Assembly: GCA_914767715.1 (NCBI GenBank)
Contig: OU612069.1
Coordinates: 7,628,001 to 7,692,000 of the forward strand
Length of the DNA stretch: 64,000 bases
Direction: 5' to 3'
Origin: Membranipora membranacea
Lineage: Eukaryota; Bryozoa; Gymnolaemata; Cheilostomatida; Membraniporidae
In this document: positions 12,166 to 24,526 of the stretch, one piece after another
How positions within the stretch are numbered: the stretch's first letter is position 1
Layout of the letters: each line of letters begins with the position of its first letter
The notes under the pieces: generated by a model
Database searches by the model: none
Told to the model about the DNA's origin: nothing
Seen by the model: the letters and a program-made list of their open reading frames with translations, nothing else
Translations under genes and position numbers: made by a program

Positions 12166-15100
12166 TGTTGTGTTATTTGTTATTATTGTTAAAATGTTAG
12201 AATCCGGCTCCAAATGCAATGATCTCAGTGCCCTAACTTCATATCTAGAGAGGGTGAAAGAAAGAGGGCTTACACGGTTTTCATCAGTAATAATACATCT
12301 GGTAAAAAAATCCAGAACTAAGAATTGCGAAAAAAATTCATCCTCAGCCATTCATATTTGCTGAGCCGACCTCAGCTGTTTCAGGGGAAACAAATTTGGT
12401 CCATAGTCAATATATTATATAATATGTGCCGAAATGTGAGTGGCTGGCAGTCAATGTAACATTGTGTATACCCTAAGAGAGTTAAGTATTTGCAGCAGGG
12501 AAAATTCACAAATAGCTACATTTAAAGCAAGCTAACATTTGCTCTCATTTCTTCATATAGACTCCCACCTCCGCTAGAGGAGTAATTTACTGCAAATCAT
12601 CTTTAGACAACTATCCTGAATATTATGTAATATCAAGTTTATCGTCCTATTGTATTTAGAGTGATATATGAATATCTCAAAAAACTCAATAGGCTATTCA
12701 CACCCGTATATATATAATTTGTGGTTTTAGATCAGAAGATGATTTGATTGTATTCAGTAGCTAATAAACCATGGCTTCCCGCCAGAAATTGCCAGAAGAT
12801 TAAAGCGTGAGTTACTTCAATACCATTGGACCCCACTTTCAATGATGGGATTACTCTAGTGGAGTAATGTTAGTTCAATAGGAAAAGTTTGCATTTCGAG
12901 AAAATGGCTTGAAGTAATAAAATTATGGCTAGCCAACATTTTCTCAACTCCGTCACTTTACATAAACTTCCAGTGGGTGACCTCACGTTCAAAGTTTTAA
13001 GATACTTGGGTTTTAATGAGCTCATCGGATGATTGTGACAGGGTTGTCACATCCAATTCTTGAGAAAGGCACCCAAGTGCCTATGGAGTTCTCCACTATT
13101 ACAAAAACTAAGTGCAGACAACCATTGCAGTACTAACAGTCTGCTGAATAACAATAAAAAAAACATGGCTGTAAATGCTGTTGGCAAATTCCCACATGAT
13201 TATGATATAAGTTGTATGTCAATTAAAATATTTTCACCCCTGCATTTCCGGTGGCTCCGATCCTAGTAAAATCCAAGTAAAACGATGTTGTCTTGTGTTG
13301 ATGGCTGGAGGGGGAGCAGCTCCAAATATATGCAAATTAGATTAAAATTTTTCTTGAGGTAGAGAATGTTTTACTTTTTGTCACCATGCTCAGTAAATAA
13401 CCTAACAATGAGTCAAGTAGATGTCGAGCACATAGTGCTTGCTTTCCAATCTAGTCAATGCAATGTCACAGTGTATGTTATGTCATTATCCCTATCGTTT
13501 TATCCAATTTTTCTGCATTTGGATTCGCTTCTGGTGTCACCAGTAAAATGGGAGAAACTTGAAATGTAGGCATTTATCACAGAACTTGTAATGGTTCTGG
13601 ATCAAAGAAAGAAGAAATATGTCTTCATCCAACCAACTTAACATTATTGATGGCCAACCACCCAACCAACGCTACTCCATATTGAAAAGTTTCCCCACTC
13701 CTGATTGCTAAAATGAATTATTCTGAGCCATGATTTTTGCGTCATACTGTGTACTCTGATCTAAACTTCAACAGTGCCTCTGTTAGAAGGGAATTAGGGG
13801 GGGGGGGGGGTTATTGTATGACACCTGAAGCTTTTGAACAAACCATCGGAGTGAGCATTTGCTAATGTTGTTTCACCTTGGGCCTGACACTGAGCTTATA
13901 TATATTATATCTGCTTTCGCTTTGCATACTTTTGTCTTTTGTGATAGTATGGTACTTCAAAAAGTGCTGTTTTGATGTGGCCGCGTGGGCCTACATACAT
14001 CTCAATTCGGAGTTTAGTGGACAGTCATAGCTTCATCATATTCGGCATACAATAGATAGCTGTCAGGAGGTCATTTCTCACAGATATACTCATATATGGT
14101 GTCCCAAACTCCGCACATAATTTTTTTCTACAACAATCTTACCGTTGTTTTGACTTCACATCATGAAATTTCTACATACAAGATTATATTTTACAGTTTT
14201 ACTATTTGGAGGAGTGAACGTAGAATGGGGACCGTGACTCAGAAGATATACGACAGAGCATCATACTCAGCAGATTTCTCACACCTTTTCACCCACCACC
14301 AATAACTCCAGCTTCAAAGAAGCACACTCTGCTGATGCTCTCTCTGTTACACTTGGAACTGAAGTTGTGAAGACACCAGGGACAAATAACCCCCCCCCCC
14401 CACCCAAGGTATGTATGGGCTTGAATGATCACCAATCAATAGTTTGTGAGTCACCAGCAAAATTATTATGTCAAACAATGTAATCCTCTGATTCATGATT
14501 GTTGCTACATCACTTAGACGCGTATTATATATAGTTTTTTTTGGTGATGGGTTGCGGTAAATATCGAATATACCTAATATATCAAATTGAGGATACTTTA
14601 GCCAGCGACACGTTGACACCCTCCCCCTAATTTAGCCACAATCGCTCTGAAAGTATGACACGGTGATTGATATACATTTTTCTTCTTTTCAGACTATAAT
14701 TGAGACTCATGGTATAGAGCGGACACCAGTCATGACACATCAAATATGCACCATAAGCACCTTCTCCGATAGTGAACTGTCACGTCACACTCTTATATCT
14801 GCGCAGCACTATGTTGTCACTGCACACTGTTGAATCGATCGATCAAAAAGTAGCGCCACATAAACTTTCCCCATATGATAATTGATAGGGATGGGCATAT
14901 GCTCTCATTTTATCAAAGTTTCAAGCTGTTCAGTGTTCACATTTGTATTGATATATCAATTGACTTTAGGGCATTTCTTGCGCCTACTGGTATTCTATTA
15001 TCCTCTTGACAATCGCAGGAGGCCTTCTAGGGTTGTTGATTGTGAATGCCAATGTTTTGTGGGTTAACATATGCAAGAATAACATCTAAACTTTTTAGTA

Positions 15101-16203
15101 TTTTCTACTGATTCAATTTTTTTTTTGGACAGTTTATTGTTCTCATCTCGTCGATTATTCATAATTTTTCATTCCAATGCTTTGCATCCTATTCAGGTAT
15201 CAGTGAACTTTAGTTCAATGCAGGTATTCCTACTGTGGATTAACATGTATATCAGTTATATTTAAGAGTACAATGAGTACGACTTGTTTTTTAAAATAAA
15301 CAGCTTTCAATTCATTTCCAAAACATGATCAAAAGGTTCATCACTCGACAAATAGGCTGAGCACTAGGTTCATGTTGATGCACTGATCTTACATCTTATC
15401 ATATATCATTAGATGATACATTTGGTTGTCGGTTGTCACTGAACTGTGTGGGTGAGTCCGGTTGAGGTTGGTGAGAGGGTCGGTCTACCTCTGTATGTCC
15501 GAAACAAGAAGTGTCATTTGTATAGCGCACACATACATATTGAGGTTTGATCACAGCAATGAACTCCCTCTTCATTGATCACAGAATGGTTTCTCAGGCA
15601 TTGTGTTTAGCAATGGCAGGCAAATTTACAAGTCGGTTTATCCCTGTGTTAAGCTTCTTATGGCTCATAGAGGGTTGCAGTTAGGTGGGAATCGGTGCTG
15701 CTAGTACACATTTTTTGGTTAGTGAGGTCCAAGACTACTATCCTGGTTAGTAGTTAGTACAAGGCAGTTTAATAATTTTTAGAAATTAGTACAAAGCAGC
15801 TTACCAATTGATAGAGGATTATAGCACGATGGCACTGCTTGCATAAACTTGCTAATATTGAACCCTCCTTGCTATAATCATCACCATGGTAGTATCATTG
15901 CTCGTAAAGAGTTATTTATTTTTTTATTTCTCATCTAAACAAAATTCCCTGTCCAGTGGTACGAATTATGACTCTGTAAGACCGGTGTGAGAGTATTTGT
16001 GTTCAGATATATACAAAATAAGTCTAGTTGTACACTTTTTTGTGTGTTTCAATACCCCATCAATCATTTCTGTTATTGCTGGGTGGTTAAAAGTTATATA
16101 GATAGATCAGGAATCTTGTTTAGAAGAAGTTTATTTAAACTTTCCTTCTACACCTTCTAGATTTTAAGATATATCAATTTTTACAACCCCTTATCATTTT
16201 TAG
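12166..16203. other. No recognisable gene
   Basis: 12158-12208 resembles 10617-10660 (tttaagtgttgtgttatttg ... gttagaatc-ggctc), a short dispersed repeat. A G run at 13798-13810 and a C run at 14390-14401 are the only simple repeats of note. No coherent exon series. Confidence 0.4.
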
Positions 16204-16382
16204 GAATTTCAACAAGAATAGCTAACCAGAGGGATTATATAGATGACACACTAAGGGTTAATCTACGCTCCTTGGGATTTTTTAGCGTGGATGGCTTTCA
16301 TTAGCTGTTTGTTGGCTGAAGATGTTCTTGGCATGGAGCGCAAGCTCTGAATTTTATGGAATGTTGGTAGAGAGAAGCAAGG
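16204..16382 (+). pseudogene. Exon-like block, plus-strand member of a facing pair
   Basis: After tcatttttag the frame reads ISTRIANQRDYIDDTLRVNL then RSLGFFSVDG. It is interrupted by about 26 extra bases and a TAG, then resumes as SSEFYGMLVERSKG before a G|gtaaat donor. Nearly the same peptide is encoded on the minus strand at 18342-18224. Homology stops near the splice sites, as expected for coding sequence. The interruption marks this copy as degraded. Family not recognised. Confidence 0.45.
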
Positions 16383-17381
16383 GTAAATAAAACCAAGGAG
16401 TAACAGCTTCCCCTGTTACTTCTTGATCAAACAGACCTATAGTTCAATGACACAATAGAACTCGTTTGTACGGAATGTCTGATGGTCACTGTAAATTCTA
16501 AATATATCAATGCAGGCGATAATATTAAGCTGATAGCTTTGAAAGATTATCTGCTACAAGACTGTCCAGGCAATTATTTATCGCTCTAAATCTTAACTGA
16601 TGTAATGGCCCCACAAGCCCCTAATCTGGCAACCCAGCCGCCTGTCTAAGCTACCGGTCTCATATATAACAGAATAAACATCAGTGTGGGTATTCCTTTG
16701 GCAGGAATTTGTTGAAATGATTGGAACAAGGAGTAAAAGTACTCCTTGATTGGAACTCCAGACTATAGCTGCATTGTGGAAATCCTGTCGTAATGGTCGA
16801 AACTTCTAGGAAATGTATTTGGTAGACCACAAGGAACTGATGCATCGATGTTGTTTTGCCCGATACTAGCCACATCACTCAATTACATGCAATTGCTTTG
16901 AAATGAAATGTTAAAAAAATTAAACCTTTTTAGTTGAAAATTGTATTAATCTGGAGTAGGTTGGTGAAACCAGTCTTGATATTCATTGATAAACCTTTAG
17001 GTTGAAAGAACTTTCAACACACCAAACTTGCATGCATTCAATGGCTACAATGTACAGTTCAATCTGCCTGATCACTTTCAATGGGATTAGCTTATTGAAT
17101 TGAACAAGATTCTCAGTGTCTATTTGCCAATTCTTTACCTTTTACTTGACATCAACATCTTAGCCAAGCAGCTGAGTTCAAGCATAATTGGATGTATTGT
17201 TGTTATCCAAGTTGTTTACCCATGAAGTCATAATCAAGATAAGCCAGTCAGAATGTTAATTTTGTTGACATTGGCATTCATAGGCAACCTGCACAGAACT
17301 TAAAAGGTACCAGTAGATTTAAAAATGGTTAACCCTTTGGGTAAACACACAGATTATTGTAATGAGCTAGCAGCAGATTAT

Positions 17382-17433
17382 CAAGAGCTGAGCCAGATAC
17401 AACAACTGTATGTTGTATCTGGCTCAGCTCTTG
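17382..17433. repeat. Perfect 23-bp inverted repeat, 6-nt loop
   Basis: Left arm 17382-17404 (caagagctgagccagataca...), loop actgta, right arm 17411-17433, no mismatches. It could be a small hairpin RNA source, a decayed MITE or a palindromic insertion. Confidence 0.85.
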
Positions 17434-18223
17434 TAGTTGACCAAGTAGCAGAGGAAAATCAATGAAACATGGTTGCAAATACCGGATAATAAGGGAGCAA
17501 GAGATGTTTTTGCAAAGCAATCTCATTTTTGGCATAGTTACTCTGTACTATGATGAGCTTGGAAGCAGAGTTTGGTGAAATAATTTGATGAAAATATACA
17601 AATGGAATTTGGTCAACCATCTAGTATCTTTCATAAAAGGTTAAAACTTCCCGCCCCCTCACTCTTCTGTCAAAGAATGGTCATGATTGTACTTTCACCA
17701 AAACAACCATCATTGTAAACATGTACATTGGCAAAATTAAAAACTCATCGCATTCATTATCAGCAGCAAAAGACAGGAAGTTAGGTCAGCTTACGATGAC
17801 ATCCTGTCTCTCTAATTCTACAAATGTGTCATGATGACTTGTTAAAAGTGCAATGGAATGTGTGTGTAGGATTAACTACCAGCGACAATTAATTCGATAA
17901 TTAAAAATTTTGACAAGGAATATTGAGGTAATTAAGTCATTATGCCTTTTAAAGGCTAACCTCCCTGCTTGTGGCACACAAGCTGACAGCTTAAAATGTA
18001 TTACTGTAAACGTTGTTGTCTTGTCACTAGCCTAACATTAAAATACTATCTGTACTAGTGCCAACACCTGCTAGGGAACTACCATCCAAGAGTGAGACAG
18101 AAAAATGCCACAATTGCTTCCTGTACACCATATAACTGAGATGGCTGGGAATGATAAAGTTTAACATCAAGAGCTCCATTGTAGACAGGTAATGAATGTA
18201 TACAAGGTTTACAATAGATTTAC

Positions 18224-18342
18224 CTTTGCCTCTCTCTACCCACACACCATAGCATTCAGAGCTAAATCCTTGCTCAGAGCCATTCAATCTCAAAAATCCC
18301 AAGGAGCGTAGATTAAGACTATGCCAATAATCAGTATTAATA
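18224..18342 (-). CDS. Exon-like block, minus-strand member of a facing pair
   Basis: Between a gcatgcag acceptor and GGCAAAG|gtaaat the frame reads INTDYWHSLNLRSLGFLRLN then GSEQGFSSECYGVWVERGKG, open throughout. The match to 16204-16382 (NLRSLGFF, SSEFYG, VERSKG) in the opposite orientation supports real coding origin. I do not recognise the domain and see no further exons that I can join with confidence. Confidence 0.45.
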
Positions 18343-18469
18343 CTGCATGCTTTGACACCAAGTATGTTTTCTAGCATCAGTCAGCATATTTTCGGTAGTT
18401 CTGTGGAGAATATGGCCTCATTCGCATATCACTTTTCTCCACTTAGGCATGTTGGGCGATTAATACAAA

Positions 18470-18512
18470 GTAGATCCTCGCTCAACTGGTGAGCGATGCT
18501 GTACTTTTTTAT
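18470..18512 (+). mobile_element. Possible fragment of MITE family B
   Basis: The stretch tcctcgctcaactggtgagc resembles the tgctcactcacctggtgagc segment of the copy at 11937-12165. Too short to be certain. Confidence 0.35.
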
Positions 18513-18946
18513 TAGTAGCAAAGTTTTGTGATAATTCTGCTAGCATAATTTAGCTGATGTATTCTATTTATGCAGTTGCTGCCTACATTCTCAGATTGCA
18601 CAAGATATAGCTTAGGGTAGGCCTACTGTACAACACAGAAGAGTTGAACATAGGTATTTTGTCGGCTCATCATACTCAATACTAAGAGTTTTCTGTGCTT
18701 ACAAAAATTGTGAGGAGGACAATTCGAATGGAATGCTTTCATTGTAGCAGCTAACTTGCCTGGTCATCATTGAATACAATGTCAATCCAATTATATAATA
18801 TTGACTAGAACTGGGCTAGAACTGCAAAGGATTATACTATAACAATACAATAGCAATAATGAATGTAGTTTATTTCGCAGGCAGGGTTAATTATACAATA
18901 ATGTTGCTGGTTGGGTAATGATATATGGGGCATGAAACTCAGTGTA

Positions 18947-19370
18947 TGTCCTGAAAATCTGAGGTCTGTAGCTCAATAATTGCTTATTATGCCAGCTACA
19001 AAAGAAGCTTTCTCTAAAGCATCACAAATCAGTAAAATAATGTGTAGGCACATTTTCTTTTTAGCAGCAGCATGGCTTCGAATGGTCTGACACCACAAAT
19101 TTTTATATATCATTGGATTGCTCATCTTCTGAGGAACACAGTGGTTACTTTCTTTAGTAAACAAGGAAAATATCTATTAACATATCGAAAGCTTTATGGA
19201 AAACAGTTAGAAAATGATACAAATTGCTGCCCTGCTGCCGGCTTATGTATGCAATTATTCCACTTTCATGGGGGCAAAGAAATTCACAGTTTGTGAGTGT
19301 GTCCTGAAAATCTGAGGTCTGTAGCTTGATAACTTTTTATGCCAGCCACAAAAGAAGTTTTTCGCTTTAT
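18947..19370. repeat. Pair of about 70-bp direct repeats
   Basis: 18947-19015 and 19300-19370 both begin tgtcctgaaaatctgaggtc and continue tgtagct..., tatgccagc-acaaaagaag. They lie 353 bp apart and enclose sequence without a recognised gene. Confidence 0.75.
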
Positions 19371-19631
19371 AATTTATATGATTTTTGGCCTTTTCGAGAT
19401 GTGGAGATAACTCAGGTTCACAAAATTACCTTATATGCCCTGAGAATGAATGTCGATATGGTTTTTGAATGTAGGTCATGTTACTATTGTTGGCTTGAGT
19501 ATGAATTGGAAGGAGAAAATATAATCCACATGGATACCCATAATTTTTAGAGATGCTCACCATTTCATAGTGAGATTGACACACTGTCTCGATTCGCAAA
19601 TTCTTCATTCCAATATTATTTTATAAAAAAG

Positions 19632-20040
19632 TACGAAATGCGATCCACAACTGGGTACTTTACCACGAGCTGGCATAAGCCAGCAGTAGGCATGGGATGG
19701 GATGTGCTATATCCCCTTCGCTATTCGTTATGGTGATGGATATAGTTATACAGAATTTACAAAGCAGTGTGACTGGGATCCAGGTTGCAAATAACCAAAT
19801 ACTTCTGCTAATGAGGGCATTTATGGACAAGGCTCAGGTTGTGGCTTCAATCTATAGACTGTATGAGTTGCTAAAGAGATGTGTGATGCAATTCAAACCT
19901 TTCACGAGACAGTCCCTGCCTTTGTGTCAAGGTAAACCTGTACCGAATACCTACTTCATAGAAACAGAGCTTATTCTCACGCCTGCAGAGCAGCCTGCGA
20001 AGAGCTTAGGAAGATGGTATAGTTTGCTGATCACAGACAA
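19632..20040 (+). pseudogene. Reverse transcriptase fragment, dead, frameshifted
   Basis: Frame one reads YEMRSTTGYFTTSWHKPAVG. A 5-bp tandem copy (atggg) at 19692-19700 shifts the frame, after which MGCAISPSLFVMVMDIVIQ follows, then RAFMDK, CVMQFKPFTRQSLPLCQGK and PAKSLGRWYSLLITDK. This matches the palm of a jockey-type mobile-element RT known from many invertebrates (MGC-ISP, FMDD, FKP-KS, K-LGKW). The FMDD box is FMDK here. It runs into block A of the segmental duplication. Confidence 0.72.
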
Positions 20041-22149
20041 GTTTCGCTGTCACATTATTATCCTGCACACAGTATTGGTTGTTGCTAGGCAGACCATCAA
20101 TTCAAAACATGAAATCAACAAAAAAACTTAGCCTAAGTCGGATTCAAAGCCCTAAATAATTAGTCAACAAGTTATTTTTGATCAAAATTTTGCATTTTTC
20201 ATCCTTGTTGTGTCCTCAGGTCAGTTTACAATTCAGTGATTTATTTTTAAAATTTTTTTGGCTAACTCTTCTTATTTGTATAAGGTTGAATTAGCAAAGA
20301 TTATTTCTTAAAAGTTATTTTTAATGGTTTCTAGAGAAACCACATATAATAAAAAAATTATGACTTGTATGTTAGTAATGACAGAACAAATCATATAAAA
20401 TCATTGCAATTATTTGCTCTTTCAATAAATCATGTCAACATTTTTTTCCAAAAAAACCTGGACCTTTAATTGACTCAACTACAGAGCCCTGGTAGAAATA
20501 AGTACGAATTTCATATTCGAATGACCATAATGACAAAAAGTCAATATTATGCATTGTTGGTAACCTTTAGCCAAACTGCGAAACATTCAGCTCCCTGTAC
20601 TCCTTGTCAGAAACGCTGCCAAGGGAGCAGACCTCAAGTTCGAAACAGCTCCTATAAAGGAGCAGCCAATGGCCTCTAGAAGACCCCGAGTGGAAGATCC
20701 AAAATATCACAGGCATGCTATCCAAAGAGGTGTCAGGCCAGGTAGAATTTTGGTCTCTCACTCACTGCTGTCTAACATCAACTTGTTTCAAGGGATTTTT
20801 GACCCATAACATCTTATACAAATAGGCTTCGGTATAAAAGATGAAAAATCTCAAATCCATGTCTGGGCAATCAATTAAGTATATCAAACACATAGAATCA
20901 ATGAATATCGCGACAAAAAGTCCTTCGTTTAATGGTTTTGGTTGAGCCAGTCTTATCAGTCTCTGAATCTGTAGATGTATAATGTATGCTTGCTGATCAT
21001 AGACATATTACAAACACAGTCTATGCACCAGAAGGTTCAATCAATCTGATTTTCATCATGTTGTCAGTTTTGCAATAATTTTGGTCAATTTTTGGATCCT
21101 CAAACAACTTAAATTTAGCAAATAATAATATTGTGATAGTGAGTGAGCAGAAGCTTCATCATGTGAAAATAAACTTCTAGAGATCAGACTTGTTCATATT
21201 CTGCTAGCCATCCTTAAGCTTCGGATAACTATTAACCTTTTGTAAGATACCTGAAGCCCTCGCAGTGTTACAATGATAAGTGATGGGGTATCAAGTTATC
21301 AAGACATTTCCCACACGGTGCCTGATTACATTTAGTGGGGACTGAGAGTAAAGAGATTGCAATAAAAATTTTAGTTTGGTGTATATATATATAGTTGTAT
21401 ATCGTAGTCCAAATTTATTTTTGGCACCAAGTTATCTCTTGTAAATTATTGAGGTGAGTTTGTGCACGTAGTAAGAGTTCTAACTCTTTGGTTTGTACGT
21501 GAACAATTTCAATCATTTTTGATGTTTGAATCACATATCAAGTTACCAGTTTTTTATGCATGATTCTATTTGTGTTTTCCATGTAATTATGTTTTCATTG
21601 ATGCAACAAATCAAAGCTGTCATGATTTCAACATCTCCTTATTTGAGTTGCTGATATTATGCAGGTTTAGGGTGCTAAAGACCCCATATCACTTGTCACT
21701 GATAACTATGAGTCAATGGCCCTTCGTGTCATGCCTATGCCGCTGCTGAGACATTATCAGTATTGTATTGTAGAATGTACTGAGGAAATTAACATCTTCC
21801 TACTCAGTGTCACGGACTTTCATTGAGTTGTTAGCTGCTTGTAATTTTCTCACAAGTGAAATTATTCTCACAATATTATCTAACAAAAACATTTAAAATT
21901 AAGATTTGATAGAACTTTCTATAATTTATTATTTGTATTGTTAAGGTAAGCAGTAACTGTTTGGTGCAGTAAGATGACTTAAGCTTGAGCCATAGACTTA
22001 ATAATAAACCTAGACAGGACACTGTAAATAGCTGAAGTGAGGCATTGTGTTATGGTGATGCGATGTCACTAGAGGGTGTAGAAACAGTGATTTTTACTCA
22101 TAGCTATCATTGATTTACCCCTCCTAGCTCTGGTCAAATTTTGATAACT

Positions 22150-22610
22150 CAATTGGCTTCAATCGAAATTCAAATTCAAAATTGCAAGAGATTCAGCAGC
22201 TTCTGGCGATCATTTTGATAGTCTATTTAGCTTCATAGCTTAAATATTATTAAAAAAGCAAGCAATTGAAAACGGTGCATAGACTTGAAGCTATAATTCT
22301 TTTTGCAGTTTCAGTCCTGATTAAATGCTTATATCTCAAACAATTTTGATTTAATTTTGAGTATGAAAATTGCAATAGACTCAACAGCTTCTGGTGAACA
22401 ATTTGATAGTCTGTTTAGCCTTGTAGCTCAAATATTATCAAAAAATCAAGCTATTGAAAACGGTGTTTAGACTCGAAGCCTCAGCCATTTTTTTAAAGTT
22501 TATTTCCTTATCAATTTCGATGTGATTTTGAGTTTGAAAATTGCAATAGATTCAGTCGCTTGTGGAGATCATTTTGATGGTCTGTTCTGCCTTGTAGCTC
22601 AAGTATAACC
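22150..22610. repeat. Three-unit tandem repeat, 170-190 bp unit
   Basis: Units starting near 22179, 22366 and 22536 share aaattgcaa-aga-tca, gcttctgg, atcattttgatagtct and cttgtagct. It lies inside the 1.2-kb stretch missing from the other copy of the segmental duplication. Confidence 0.75.
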
Positions 22611-23208
22611 AGGGAGTTCAGGACTTTCTTCCTTGGAATAACTGAGGATGCAAGCAATTGAATTTACTTGGTGAATACACAATTACCCAAGAAATAACTA
22701 ACTTCATTTATTTGATTTTTTTGAATGCTTTTTTGCTCATATTGAGCCAGGCATACACAATAACAAATTTCATGACCTTAGAGAAAATATCCACCAACAT
22801 TGAAATGTGACCAACAGAGACAGTTGGAAGTAAACAAGTCAAGGCCAGACCACGCAAAGCTTCAAATAAAATTGAAGTTCATAGTAGACGATATTCTGTG
22901 TAGCTAATATAATGGTCAATTCAGTGGGTAAAAAGTAAAGGTAGACCTCGTGCCCCGGCAGCATTCTCCTCGTTCTTACCTTTTATTAGCAGCCTGATAA
23001 AACAAGCAACAGCTAAATCCGGTAATTCAGGAAATTAAAATACATCTATTCTGACCACGGAACACAATTTTTTGAAATTTTGAAATACATAGGTTTATTG
23101 TGGTCTGCTGGTGTCAGCAATATAGCAACATATTTCTAGATTTCTGTGTAAAACGATTGAAAATCGGTTACAACTACTACTAGTACAGTAAGTGAGGATA
23201 TGACTTAC

Positions 23209-23349
23209 CTCTCCGGTAGACTAGTGATGCCGCAATCACGAACATACAAGTATTTTAATGCTTTCAGTTCTCCTAACTCCGTGGGTAATGTCTGTAGATT
23301 TTCACTTTTTAATATTTGTAACATCTCCAGTTCTCTCAGGGTGCAGATC
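23209..23349 (-). CDS. LRR-protein gene, LRR exon (copy 2)
   Basis: A 141-bp exon between catgacag and CCGGAGAG|gtaagt. It reads ICTLRELEMLQILKSENLQT then LPTELGELKALKYLYVRDCG and ITSLPER: two 23-residue leucine-rich repeats of the LxxLPxxLxxLxxL type seen in SHOC2/Scribble-like and LRR-death proteins. It enters needing one base and leaves with two (symmetric 2-2). A homologous exon of identical length and phase is at 3986-3846. The partners and role of this protein cannot be inferred. Confidence 0.72.
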
Positions 23350-24400
23350 CTGTCATGGACATAATAATTAATATAATGCTCAGTAAAATTGACAAGATAT
23401 TGCTGTCAAAATCAGAGTTTCATCTTATCAGTGTTATTGATAGATCAAACTATTTTCTCTCTTAGGAGTAAGAATATAGTAACCTCTGGTAAATATAGTG
23501 TATCATCAGTGACTGAATATGAACCATAACATAATTGTTTCTAATTCCATGACCTTGTAACTACACTCTGGTTTTAAGTTATATACCTAGACGGAGAGAA
23601 GTTTGCTTACGCCGAGAAAATTGGCTAGATATAACAGTTCATAATTTTTCAGAGAGTGAGTTTGAAAGTATTGGCTTTTATATATCCTTTGTAATAATCA
23701 ACACCAATTAGAGTCCAATCAATTGTGGGCGCCAGATGATGTTTTTAGGATCTTAATTAGCATGCTGCTGTTGGTGCCACATTATCACAATCAGACATTT
23801 TAGTGTTTTTGGTCCTTTGAGCTCCTGTTTCTCCAAAGACCTTTTGTTATTTAACTTCATTAGATTCCGTCTATATACTTTCTCGAGAAAGTGATTTTAA
23901 AAAGTGCCAAATAAGAAACAAAAACATATGATTGAATGTTTATAGATTGTTATGGTAGAATTTCATATTTAATTATAGCTTTCTTGATAGAAGTTTGCTT
24001 AGCGATAATGCTCTCAAAACAATACCCCCAGGTACCTCGCAGTGCAGATGCTACGCTGGATAAAATATAAGCTAGTAGTGTCTTATGGAGGAGTACTTAT
24101 AATGCTGTGCGATATTGCTAGGAAATCAAAAACGATATATTGGCAAAATTATATACATTTTATATATCTTTATCAAAATTCTGAGTTATCACAATCCGAT
24201 ATTGTATGTCAAGTTGTAATCAAAGAAATATAGCCGTGATCCCCTTTTAATATGGTAATTGTGTTTCCATGTACCAAGATAATAACATCCATTAAAAATA
24301 GAAATGTTCCGATATTCTATATTGACCCACAGAAAGTCGACCTATATCAAAAACAACCAACCTGATATCGATGCACATAATAAAAACGATCATGTATCTT

Positions 24401-24526
24401 GTTTAAGAGCTCAAACGGTGGCGGGATACTGGTAGAGGCATTTCATTATCAACCACATTCTGAAGAGAAAGTGGTTGATAATGAAATGCCTTTACCAGCA
24501 TCCCGCTACCATTTGAGCGCTTAAAC
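24401..24526. mobile_element. Fold-back MITE family C, long-arm copy
   Basis: Arms of 56 bp (24401-24456 and 24471-24526) with five mismatches and a 14-nt loop. Termini gtttaag-gctcaaa; inner arm ggcatttcattatcaaccac. Related shorter copies lie at 38221-38320 and 41321-41438. Confidence 0.85.

Larger units (their letters stand above)
20515..24130. repeat. Segmental duplication, copy 2
   Basis: Collinear with 2630-4600 and carries the second LRR exon (23209-23349). An extra stretch of about 1.2 kb at 21975-23160 includes a three-unit tandem repeat. Divergence is moderate with many small indels, so the duplication is not recent. Confidence 0.85.

Noticed and set aside
16681-16878. Minus-strand frame containing SGKTT as a P-loop protein
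   Set aside because: The motif lacks the GxxxxGK spacing and the rest shows no NTPase features; splice context is absent.
20470-20679. Frame MTKSQYYALLVTFSQTA shared with 2639 onward as a conserved gene
   Set aside because: The similarity comes from the segmental duplication; the first copy is frameshifted soon after and no splice or domain evidence exists.
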